From Clostridiales bacterium (GTDB taxonomy: Bacteria; Bacillota; Clostridia; Oscillospirales; Oscillospiraceae): DNA of 29,156 nucleotides. Position numbers and translations under genes: made by a program. The stretch is taken from contig DXYV01000037.1 of NCBI GenBank assembly GCA_019415645.1, forward strand, positions 1-29,156, read 5' to 3'. Shown here in pieces: positions 22,826-29,156 of this stretch; position 1 is the first letter of the stretch, and each line of letters opens with the position of its first letter. The notes under the pieces were generated by a model. The model saw nothing but the letters and a program-made list of their open reading frames with translations. It was not told the origin of the DNA and searched no databases.

Positions 22826-23755
22826 ATGGATCTGACACAGTTGCAATATTTTCGCACGGTGGCCCGGCTGGAGAACGTGACCAAGGCGGCGCGGGAGCTC
22901 TACGTCTCCCAGCCCACCCTGAGCCAGAGCATCGCCCGGCTGGAGGAGTCCCTGGGGACGCCCCTGTTCGACCGGCAGAAGGGCAAGCTCCACCTGAACG
23001 AGGCAGGGCGGATTTTTTTGGAGCGGGTGGACCGGGCCTTTGTGGAGATCGACAACGGCGTGAACGAGCTGCTGGATTACCGCACCAACCACCAGAACCG
23101 AATTGTGCTGGCTTCCTCCATGGTGGACGTGTTTAAGGATATTATCTTTCACTATCTGGAGGAGCATCCGGAGACCTATATCAGCCATAACCTGACCAGC
23201 AATGGCCAGATCATGAATCTGCTGCGGGGAAACGACGTAGATTTTGTCATCACCCCGGAGCCCATCGACGACCCCCAGGTGGACTGTTTTCCCCTGTTCG
23301 AGGATGAGGTGTTCGCCAATGTGGGGGCAGACCACCCCCTGTTTACCCGGGATACGGTCACACTGGAGGAACTGGCGGATTACCCGGTGATCTGTGACCA
23401 GTGCTGTACCGACCGCTATTATGTGACCGGGATGTTCGAAAAGATCGGCCGGATTCCCAATGTCCGTCTGGAGTCCACAGAACACCGGATTCTGGTGCGG
23501 CTGACGGAAGGGGGAAAGGTGGTGGGTTTTGTGCCTGCCAATGTGGCGGCGCGCCACCTGCGGCGTTTTACGGGGCAGAAGCCTCTGCGAATCGTGGAAC
23601 CGGAGATTCGGCGCACGGTCTCGATTTCTATGCGCAGGGGGCGCAGCCTCTCCCCGGCAGCGGAGCACTTTTACCAGCATCTGATCGACTTCTGCCGGGC
23701 GGAGAACCAGCGGGTGCGCAGCTTCCTGGAAGAGTATTACCGATGGCGGTCGTAG
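22826..23755 (+). CDS. LysR-family transcriptional regulator
   Basis: 309 residues from ATG at 22826 with GAAGGAGAG 6 bases upstream. The winged HTH (1-60) has the canonical LQYFRTVARLENVTKAAREL, YVSQPTLSQSIARLEESLGT and PLFDR. The C-terminal part (about 90-295) is a periplasmic-binding-protein-like effector domain (NRIVLASSMVDVFKDIIFHYLEEHP). LysR proteins usually control adjacent genes, but here the neighbours are rpoN (72 bases upstream, same direction) and a HAD phosphatase with its own promoter. The target is therefore unclear. No divergent gene is present. Confidence 0.93.
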   Translation: MDLTQLQYFRTVARLENVTKAARELYVSQPTLSQSIARLEESLGTPLFDRQKGKLHLNEAGRIFLERVDRAFVEIDNGVNELLDYRTNHQNRIVLASSMVDVFKDIIFHYLEEHPETYISHNLTSNGQIMNLLRGNDVDFVITPEPIDDPQVDCFPLFEDEVFANVGADHPLFTRDTVTLEELADYPVICDQCCTDRYYVTGMFEKIGRIPNVRLESTEHRILVRLTEGGKVVGFVPANVAARHLRRFTGQKPLRIVEPEIRRTVSISMRRGRSLSPAAEHFYQHLIDFCRAENQRVRSFLEEYYRWRS

Positions 23756-23808
23756 TGGCCTGTCGGGAATCACTGCGGCTGGCGCGGTTTGTGCGCGGAA
23801 AATGGGGC

Positions 23809-23837
23809 TTGCGCAATTGGGCAAAGTCCGGTAAGCT
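23809..23837 (+). promoter_or_regulatory. Possible sigma-A promoter of the HAD gene
   Basis: TTGCGC (23809-23814), 17-base spacer, TAAGCT (23832-23837). It is followed by a CCGGCAC/GTGCCGG dyad (23846-23852 and 23864-23870) in the short leader. Confidence 0.4.
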
Positions 23838-23887
23838 AGGAAAGACCGGCACGACTCCATACAGTGCCGGAGATAGGGAGAAACTAC

Positions 23888-24562
23888 ATGCAGTATCAGG
23901 CGATTTGTTTTGATTTTGATTACACGCTGGGGGATTCCACCGTCCCGATTACCATTGGCTACCAGCGTGGTTTGACGGCCATGGGATGGCCGGAGCCCAC
24001 GGTAGAGCAGGTGAGGCCCACCATCGGCTACACCCTCCAGGACGGGTACACTATGCTGACCGGCGACGGGGACCAGGTCCGGCGGGACGAGTTCTATCAC
24101 CGCTTTCAGGCGGCGGTGGGCGAGTTGGCGCTCCAGAACGGGGACGCCACCATGGTGCGGGAGACCAGGCTGTTCCCTGGCGCGCGGGAGCTGCTGGAGG
24201 CCCTCCGGGCGGCCGGTGTGCCGGTGGCTATCGTCAGCACCAAGCTGGGGGCCACCATCCAGGCCATTTTGGAGCACAACGGCATGGCCGGCCTGGTGAA
24301 GCTGATCGTGGGCGGCGAACACGTCAGCCGACCCAAGCCAGACCCCCAGGGGCTGAACGCGGCGCTGGCCCAGTTGGGCGTCCATCCGGGAAACGCCCTG
24401 TTTTGCGGCGACACCACCATTGACGCCCGCACCGCCCAGGCGGCCGGGACCGATTTCTGCGCCGTGCTCAACGGCACGACCCGGGAGGCCGACTTTGCAC
24501 CCTATCCGAAGGTGCACAGCGCGCCGAATCTGACGGAGCTGCGGGGCTGGCTCGGTTTGTAA
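23888..24562 (+). CDS. HAD-superfamily phosphatase, phosphoglycolate phosphatase/PpaX-like
   Basis: 224 residues from ATG at 23888 with AGGGAGA 8 bases upstream. HAD motifs: I, FDFDYTLGD with nucleophile Asp9 and acid/base Asp11; II, VAIVSTK; III, Lys in SRPKPDP; IV, FCGDTTIDA. The helical cap between motif I and II (about 20-95) is the C1 type seen in phosphoglycolate phosphatases, pyrophosphatase PpaX and beta-phosphoglucomutases. The substrate is a small phosphorylated metabolite that cannot be identified from sequence. It stands just upstream of the phosphate-uptake operon but is separated from it by a terminator and has a separate promoter. Confidence 0.9.
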   Translation: MQYQAICFDFDYTLGDSTVPITIGYQRGLTAMGWPEPTVEQVRPTIGYTLQDGYTMLTGDGDQVRRDEFYHRFQAAVGELALQNGDATMVRETRLFPGARELLEALRAAGVPVAIVSTKLGATIQAILEHNGMAGLVKLIVGGEHVSRPKPDPQGLNAALAQLGVHPGNALFCGDTTIDARTAQAAGTDFCAVLNGTTREADFAPYPKVHSAPNLTELRGWLGL

Positions 24563-24594
24563 AGTCGGACTTTCTCTTTGTAAAGATTTTTACG

Positions 24595-24629
24595 ATACCG
24601 CTTTTCCACCTGGAAAGGCGGTATTTTTC
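24595..24629 (+). terminator. Rho-independent terminator after the HAD gene
   Basis: A 13-bp stem with one G-T pair (24595-24607 with 24612-24624), loop ACCT, followed by TTTTCT. Textbook form. Confidence 0.92.
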
Positions 24630-24651
24630 TGCCTTCAGGGGCAGAATATGC

Positions 24652-24706
24652 TTTACAAAGACTTTACAAAGGCTTGGGCGCGGACTTTACATTGCGCCAC
24701 TATACT
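24652..24706 (+). promoter_or_regulatory. Pho-box-like repeats and -10 of the pst operon
   Basis: TTTACA occurs at 24652, 24663 and 24686, the first two exactly 11 bases apart (CTTTACAAAGA then CTTTACAAAGG). A -10 TATACT (24701-24706) lies 9 bases beyond the last copy, and no -35 is seen. Two inverted copies (TGTAAA at 24558 and 24579, 21 bases apart) lie further upstream. The 11-base spacing of TTTACA/TTAACA-type repeats over a missing -35 is the known design of PhoP- or PhoB-activated promoters. Confidence 0.72.
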
Positions 24707-24778
24707 TCAATACGTGCTCCGGGATACGGGGCGCAAACGAAAAAACGAAACGTTAAGAAAGAATGGAGAAATACGATT

Positions 24779-25693
24779 ATGAAAAAGCGTACTCTTGCTC
24801 TGATGATGGCCGCCATGATGATGGTGGGCGTCATGGCCGGCTGCAGCAACGGCGACAGCCAGACCAGCCAGCCTGCGGATACCAACACCGAGTCCGCCGC
24901 TCCCTCCGAGGATCAGTCTGCGGCTCCCTCTCAGGACGCCTCCGCTGAGCTGAGCGGCACCGTGGCCACCGACGGCTCCACCTCCATGGAGGAAGTCATC
25001 GGCGTGCTGGGCGAGCAGTTCATGGCCGACCACTCCGGCGTGACCGTCTCTTACAACCCCACCGGTTCCGGCTCCGGCATTGAGGCCGTGTCCAACGGCA
25101 GCTGCGACATCGGCCTGGCCTCCCGTGCCCTGACCGACGAAGAGAAGGCCAACGGCCTGACCGAGACCATCGTGGCTCTGGACGGCATCGCTGTCATCGT
25201 CAACGCGGAGAACTCCGTCACCGACCTGACCCTGGAGCAGATCGCTTCCATCTACACCGGCGCTGTCACCGACTGGTCCGAGTTCGGCAGCGAGGCTGGC
25301 ACCATCGCCGTCATCGGCCGTGAGTCCGGTTCCGGCACCCGCGACGGCTTCGAGTCCATCACCGGCACCGAGGACCAGTGTGTCCTGAACCAAGAGCTGA
25401 GCTCCACCGGCGCCGTCATCGAGGCGGTCCGCACCACCCCCGGCGCCATCGGCTACGCCTCTCTGTCCGCCGTGCAGGAGCAGGACGGCATCACCGTACT
25501 GACGGTGGGCGGCGTGGCTCCCTCTGAGGAGACCGTTCTGGACGGCACCTACGCCATTCAGCGTCCCTTCGTGTTCGCCACCCGCACCGACGAGCCTCTG
25601 AGCGAGGCCGCCCAGGCTTTCTTCGACTGGGCTACCTCCACCGCGGCCAACGATTTGATCGCCGGCGCCGGCGCCGTGCCCGTGGCGGAGTAA
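24779..25693 (+). CDS. pstS: Phosphate ABC transporter substrate-binding lipoprotein
   Basis: 304 residues from ATG at 24779 with TGGAGA 9 bases upstream; the longer upstream frame lacks support. Signal peptide MKKRTLALMMAAMMMVGVM is followed by lipobox MAGC, with Cys22 lipidated, then a Ser/Thr/Gln-rich linker (23-55). Phosphate-binding motifs are visible: DGSTSMEEVI, PTGSGSGIEAV and the IGRESGSGTRDGFESI block, which contact the anion. It captures phosphate outside the membrane and passes it to PstCA. First gene of the operon and directly behind the Pho-box-like promoter. Confidence 0.96.
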   Translation: MKKRTLALMMAAMMMVGVMAGCSNGDSQTSQPADTNTESAAPSEDQSAAPSQDASAELSGTVATDGSTSMEEVIGVLGEQFMADHSGVTVSYNPTGSGSGIEAVSNGSCDIGLASRALTDEEKANGLTETIVALDGIAVIVNAENSVTDLTLEQIASIYTGAVTDWSEFGSEAGTIAVIGRESGSGTRDGFESITGTEDQCVLNQELSSTGAVIEAVRTTPGAIGYASLSAVQEQDGITVLTVGGVAPSEETVLDGTYAIQRPFVFATRTDEPLSEAAQAFFDWATSTAANDLIAGAGAVPVAE

Positions 25694-25719
25694 GAACAAA
25701 ATTGAACGACCTGCGGTAT

Positions 25720-25747
25720 GCCGCCGCCCCACGCAGGGGGTGGCGGC
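25720..25747 (+). other. Hairpin between pstS and pstC
   Basis: An 11-bp stem with one G-T pair (25720-25730 with 25737-25747) and no T-run. Such hairpins after the receptor gene often protect its mRNA and lower downstream expression; here that is inference. Confidence 0.55.
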
Positions 25748-25796
25748 TACTGCGCTGAAATTAGGGCGGACCGCCGTCCGGTTAGGAGTGTAACCT

Positions 25797-26762
25797 TTGG
25801 AAATGGGAAAAAAAGTATCGGCCAAAGCCGGAAACGTCCGTGCCGAGGGAGAGAAATCATCCGCAAAGACGCGTCCATTCGGCTTGGACAAAATCCACAG
25901 CGCCAAGGACCTGCTGGAGTGGATCATTGATTTTATCTTCTTCCTGTGCGGCATGATCGCGGTGGCCTTCGTTCTGCTGATCAGCATTTACCTGGTGATT
26001 TCCGGACTCCCCGCGATGATCGAGATTGGACCTATCAACTTCCTGTTCGGGACCCGCTGGTACGCGTCCACCGGAGACTTCGGAATTTTTGCCATCATCC
26101 TTACCTCGTTTGCCGGCACCGCCGGCGCCATTCTCATCGGCGTGCCAGTGGGCCTGATGACCGCCATCTTCCTGTCCAAGGTGGCGCCGCCCAAGGTGGC
26201 GCGGGTCATTCATACCGCCGTGGAGCTGCTGGCGGGCATCCCCTCCGTGGTCTACGGCCTGGTGGGCATGATTCTGCTGGTCCCCGCCATCCGCGTGCTG
26301 TTCGATCTGCCCTCCGGCGCCACCCTGCTGGCCGCCATTGTTGTGCTGGCCATCATGATCCTGCCCTCCATCATCAGCGTGTCTGAGACCGCCCTCAATG
26401 CGGTGCCCAAGGAGTATGAGGAGGCGTCCCTGGCCCTGGGGGCCACCCACATCGAGACCGTGTTCCGGGTCTCCCTGCCCGCAGCCCGCTCCGGCGTGGC
26501 CACCGCCATCGTGCTGGGCATCGGCCGCGCCATCGGCGAGGCCATGGCCATTATCATGGTGGCCGGCAACGTGGCCAACATGCCCGGCCTGCTCAAGTCG
26601 GTCCGCTTCCTGACCACGGCCATTGCCTCCGAGATGTCCTATGCTTCGGTGGGCTCCCTCCATCGCAATGCCCTGTTCTCCATCGGCCTGGTCCTGTTCC
26701 TTTTTATCATGCTCATCAACGTATTTCTCAACGTCTTTATCAAACATAAGAAGGAGGATTGA
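25797..26762 (+). CDS. pstC: Phosphate ABC transporter permease PstC
   Basis: 321 residues with a polar N-terminal tail (1-45) and about six membrane segments. The BPD-transporter core includes YASTGDFGIFAIILTSFAGT, the SVVYGLVGMILLVP segment and the coupling loop NAVPKEYEEASLALGATHIETVFRVSLPAA. The TTG start at 25797 is preferred because TAGGAGTG lies 8 bases upstream; an ATG two codons on has poorer spacing. It forms the channel with PstA. The stop overlaps the start region of pstA. Confidence 0.95.
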   Translation: MEMGKKVSAKAGNVRAEGEKSSAKTRPFGLDKIHSAKDLLEWIIDFIFFLCGMIAVAFVLLISIYLVISGLPAMIEIGPINFLFGTRWYASTGDFGIFAIILTSFAGTAGAILIGVPVGLMTAIFLSKVAPPKVARVIHTAVELLAGIPSVVYGLVGMILLVPAIRVLFDLPSGATLLAAIVVLAIMILPSIISVSETALNAVPKEYEEASLALGATHIETVFRVSLPAARSGVATAIVLGIGRAIGEAMAIIMVAGNVANMPGLLKSVRFLTTAIASEMSYASVGSLHRNALFSIGLVLFLFIMLINVFLNVFIKHKKED

Positions 26763-26767
26763 GCCAG

Positions 26768-27625
26768 TTGGAAGAAAAGCATACGCTCTCCCTGCGGCGG
26801 CGGATCTATGACAAGGGCTTGCGCACGGTGCTGTATCTGTGTGGGTTTTTGACCTGTGCCCTGCTGGTGCTCATCATCGGCTATATCTTTTACCGGGGCA
26901 TCCCCAATTTGAACTGGGAACTGCTGACCACGCAGACCAGCTATATCAACGATACCATCGGAATCCTGCCCAACATTCTCAACACCATCTATCTGATTTT
27001 GCTGGCTATGGTCATTGTGCTGCCCCTGGGCGTGGGGGCGGCCATCTACCTGACGGAGTACGCCACCAACCGGAAGCTGGTAGCGGTCATCGAGTTTGCT
27101 ACCGAGACCCTGACCGGTATTCCCTCCATTATCTTCGGCCTGGTGGGCATGCTGTTCTTCATTCAGATTCTGGGCCTCAAGACCGGCGTGCTGGCCGGCG
27201 GCCTGACGCTGGTCATTATGATCCTGCCCACCATTGTCCGCACGACGCAGGAGTCTCTGAAGACGGTCCCCCAGTCCTACCGGGAAGGCGCCCTGGGTCT
27301 GGGCGCGGGCAAGTGGCACATGGTGCGTACCGTGGTCCTGCCCAACGCGGTGGACGGCATCGTGACCGGCTGCATTCTGGCCATCGGCCGTATCGTGGGT
27401 GAGTCGGCCGCCCTGCTGTACACGGCGGGCTTCGGCCTGGTCCTCAACGACTTCGTAACCGCATTGGAGTCCTCATCCGCCTCCCTGACCGTGGCCCTCT
27501 ACGTCTACGCCAGCGAACGCGGCGAGACCGGCGTGGCCTTCGCCATTGCCACCATTCTGATGATTCTGACCCTGATCATCAACCTTTCCGCCAACCTGAT
27601 CGGCCGGAAGCTGAAAAAGAACTGA
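26768..27625 (+). CDS. pstA: Phosphate ABC transporter permease PstA
   Basis: 285 residues, about six membrane segments. It has the TNRKLVAVIEFATETLTGIP and SIIFGLVGMLFFIQ segments, the coupling loop KTVPQSYREGALGLGAGKWHMVRTVVLP and the C-terminal GRIVGESAALLYTAGF typical of PstA. The chosen start is TTG at 26768, 10 bases after AAGGAGG. A TTG at 26759 is in frame but too close to the ribosome site. The gene begins 5 bases after the pstC stop. Confidence 0.94.
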   Translation: MEEKHTLSLRRRIYDKGLRTVLYLCGFLTCALLVLIIGYIFYRGIPNLNWELLTTQTSYINDTIGILPNILNTIYLILLAMVIVLPLGVGAAIYLTEYATNRKLVAVIEFATETLTGIPSIIFGLVGMLFFIQILGLKTGVLAGGLTLVIMILPTIVRTTQESLKTVPQSYREGALGLGAGKWHMVRTVVLPNAVDGIVTGCILAIGRIVGESAALLYTAGFGLVLNDFVTALESSSASLTVALYVYASERGETGVAFAIATILMILTLIINLSANLIGRKLKKN

Positions 27626-27641
27626 CAGGAGATTAAATGCT

Positions 27642-28400
27642 ATGGATACTCCCATTTTACAGACCCGGGGCCTGGATCTCTGGTACGGCACCAATCAGGC
27701 CCTGAAAAGCGTGGACCTGGACATGCCCGAGCACAAGGTGACCGCGCTGATCGGCCCCTCCGGCTGCGGCAAGTCCACCTTCCTGAAGACTTTGGACCGG
27801 ATGAACGATTTGGTCCCCGGGGTGAAGATCACCGGATCCATCACCTACCGGGGCCGGGACATCTATGCGCCTGACCTGGATGTGACCTGGCTGCGCCGCC
27901 AGATCGGCATGGTGTTCCAGAAGCCCAATCCTTTCCCCATGTCCATCTACGACAACATCGCCTATGGCCCCCGCACCCACGGGATCCGGGGCAAGAAGGA
28001 ACTGGACGAGATCGTGGAGAAGTCCCTGCGGGGCGCCGCGATCTGGGACGAAGTGAAGGACCGTCTGAAGAAATCCGCTCTGGGCCTGTCCGGCGGCCAG
28101 CAGCAGCGCATCTGCATCGCCCGCGCTCTGGCTGTGGAACCCGACGTACTGCTGATGGACGAGGCGACCTCCGCGCTGGACCCGATTTCTACGTCGAAAA
28201 TCGAAGATTTGATTGCAGATTTGAAAAATTCTTATACAATAGTAATTGTGACCCACAACATGCAGCAGGCCACCCGTGTGTCCGACCAGTGCGCCTTCTT
28301 CCTCCACGGGGAGATGGTGGAGTGCGGAGACACGGAGCAGATCTTCTCCGTGCCCAAGGACAAGCGCACCGAGGATTACATCACCGGACGGTTTGGCTAA
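27642..28400 (+). CDS. pstB: Phosphate ABC transporter ATPase PstB
   Basis: 252 residues. Walker A GPSGCGKST (38-46), PstB-specific KTLDRMNDLVPG, Q-loop MVFQKPNPFPMSIYDNIAYGPR, signature LSGGQQQR, Walker B VLLMDEATSALDPISTSKIE and the switch VTHNMQQA are all present. The residue after the catalytic DE is Ala where most PstB proteins have Pro, as in DEPCSALDP; this does not touch catalytic residues. AGGAGA lies 9 bases before ATG. It energises phosphate uptake by PstSCA. Confidence 0.96.
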   Translation: MDTPILQTRGLDLWYGTNQALKSVDLDMPEHKVTALIGPSGCGKSTFLKTLDRMNDLVPGVKITGSITYRGRDIYAPDLDVTWLRRQIGMVFQKPNPFPMSIYDNIAYGPRTHGIRGKKELDEIVEKSLRGAAIWDEVKDRLKKSALGLSGGQQQRICIARALAVEPDVLLMDEATSALDPISTSKIEDLIADLKNSYTIVIVTHNMQQATRVSDQCAFFLHGEMVECGDTEQIFSVPKDKRTEDYITGRFG

Positions 28401-28414
28401 GGAGGGTATGGAAT

Positions 28415-29059
28415 ATGAGAAAAACATTTGATGCCGAACTGCTGGAGCTGGGCGAACAGCTGACAGTCATGGCCAATCAGGTGCAGAACTCCATCGACGT
28501 GGTGACCCGCTCCCTCACCAGTGGGGACGCGGCGGCGGCCCGGTCGGTCATTGAACAGACCGCCTCCCTGGACCAGATGGAGCGGGACATCGAGAACCAC
28601 TGCCTGACCCTGCTGCTGCGTCAGCAGCCCGTGGCCCGGGACCTGCGTACCATCTCCACCGCACTGAAGATGGTGACCGACCTGCAGCGCATCGGCGACC
28701 AGTCGGCCAACATCGCGGAGATTTCCCTGCTGCTGGCCAAGCAGAACGGAAAGACCCAGGTGCCCAAGGACATCCAGGTGATGAGCCAGCGGGCCGGCCT
28801 GATGGTCAAACAGGCCATCGCGGCCTATACCGACCGGGACGAGGGCCTGGCCCACGCGGTCATCAATCTGGACGACGAGGTGGACGATCTGTTCAGCACC
28901 ATCAAGGCGGAACTGATCGAGCGCATCACCCAGGACCGGGAAGGTGCGGACCAGGCGGTGGATCTGATCATCATTGCCAAGTATCTGGAGCGAATCGCGG
29001 ACCACGCGGTCAACATCGCCCAGTGGGCCATCTTCTGCGTCACCGGCCAGCTGCAATAA
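28415..29059 (+). CDS. phoU: Phosphate-signalling regulator PhoU
   Basis: 214 residues, all-helical, with the two tandem three-helix PhoU repeats. The first has NSIDVVTRSLTSGDAAAAR and acidic VIEQTASLDQMERDIE, and RQQPVARDLRTISTALKMVTDLQRIGDQ joins the repeats. The second has NLDDEVDDLFSTIKAELIE and the ending IIIAKYLERIADHAVNIA. The D/E-x-x-x-D clusters bind metal ions in known structures. PhoU keeps the Pho response off in high phosphate and restrains PstSCAB. AAGGAGG lies 8 bases before ATG at 28415. No terminator is seen after it, so more genes, such as a phoRB pair, may follow. Confidence 0.95.
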   Translation: MRKTFDAELLELGEQLTVMANQVQNSIDVVTRSLTSGDAAAARSVIEQTASLDQMERDIENHCLTLLLRQQPVARDLRTISTALKMVTDLQRIGDQSANIAEISLLLAKQNGKTQVPKDIQVMSQRAGLMVKQAIAAYTDRDEGLAHAVINLDDEVDDLFSTIKAELIERITQDREGADQAVDLIIIAKYLERIADHAVNIAQWAIFCVTGQLQ

Positions 29060-29156
29060 AGAAGCGCTGAGCCGTGATGCGCAGCGCGGATGGACCGGAG
29101 CGAGGGCGAGCGCAGGGCCGCACAGCGGCCCGCAGACCAGCCCGAGTCGGAGGGAA
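29060..29156. other. Sequence after phoU, no gene seen
   Basis: 97 GC-rich bases with a weak GCGCTG/CAGCGC dyad (29064-29069 and 29082-29087) and a GGGCCGC/GCGGCCC hairpin (29115-29121 and 29125-29131). No T-run follows, and no coding frame starts here. Confidence 0.4.

Noticed and set aside
22751..24517. 588-codon minus-strand frame
   Set aside because: It lies opposite the LysR and HAD genes, both with intact motifs and ribosome sites.

Overview
The window looks like chromosomal DNA from a fairly high-GC, low-redundancy Firmicute, most likely a gut clostridium of the Oscillospiraceae (Flavonifractor/Lawsonibacter type). This is inferred from GC-rich coding DNA, AGGAGG-type ribosome sites, TTG starts, sigma-A promoters with 17-bp spacers, and family content (RpiR, XRE-membrane fusion, rpoN, Opp, Pst). 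No 16S gene or other decisive marker is present.

Layout: (1) 1-1.1 kb, the 3' end of clpB. (2) 1.2-2.6 kb, an XRE-type DNA-binding protein fused to a multi-pass membrane domain. (3) 2.65-3.09 kb, an AT-rich stretch with a doubtful 77-aa gene, a good sigma-A-like promoter and a long inverted repeat. (4) 3.1-12.1 kb, a co-directional run: peptide ABC transporter (two permeases, two ATPases, lipoprotein receptor), M42 metallo-aminopeptidase, DUF4438-like protein and MATE exporter. A convergent RpiR/SIS regulator follows. (5) 13.1-14.6 kb, glycerol kinase on the minus strand with a structured leader. (6) About 14.8-18.3 kb, one long open frame with the build of a phage/conjugative-element polyvalent protein (nuclease-like associated domain, HELTH zincin, ADP-ribosyltransferase-like domain, helical tail). 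It has no convincing start and ends at a junction with the last 31 codons of an unrelated membrane protein. (7) 18.5-19.5 kb, a membrane-anchored alpha/beta hydrolase (minus). (8) 19.65-20.24 kb, a strong promoter overlapping a LexA-like palindrome with no recognisable gene behind it, then a 440-bp array of hairpin repeats. (9) tRNA-Thr and tRNA-Tyr (minus). (10) 20.5-21.3 kb, three small genes: zinc-ribbon protein, helical protein and a sigma-70 region-4-only protein. (11) 21.4-24.6 kb, rpoN (sigma-54), a LysR regulator and a HAD phosphatase. (12) 24.65-29.06 kb, a Pho-box promoter and pstS-pstC-pstA-pstB-phoU.

How the genes work together: the opp block probably imports oligopeptides, and the M42 enzyme trims them in the cytoplasm. 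DUF4438 and MATE sit in the same transcript with unknown partner roles. The RpiR gene is a candidate regulator, and its promoter shares a short motif with the opp promoter. The pst-phoU operon is a standard high-affinity phosphate uptake system, with direct repeats that look like a PhoP/PhoB-type response element. The most unusual pieces are the stranded polyvalent protein, the gene-less SOS-like promoter with its hairpin array, and the region-4-only sigma-like protein beside rpoN.
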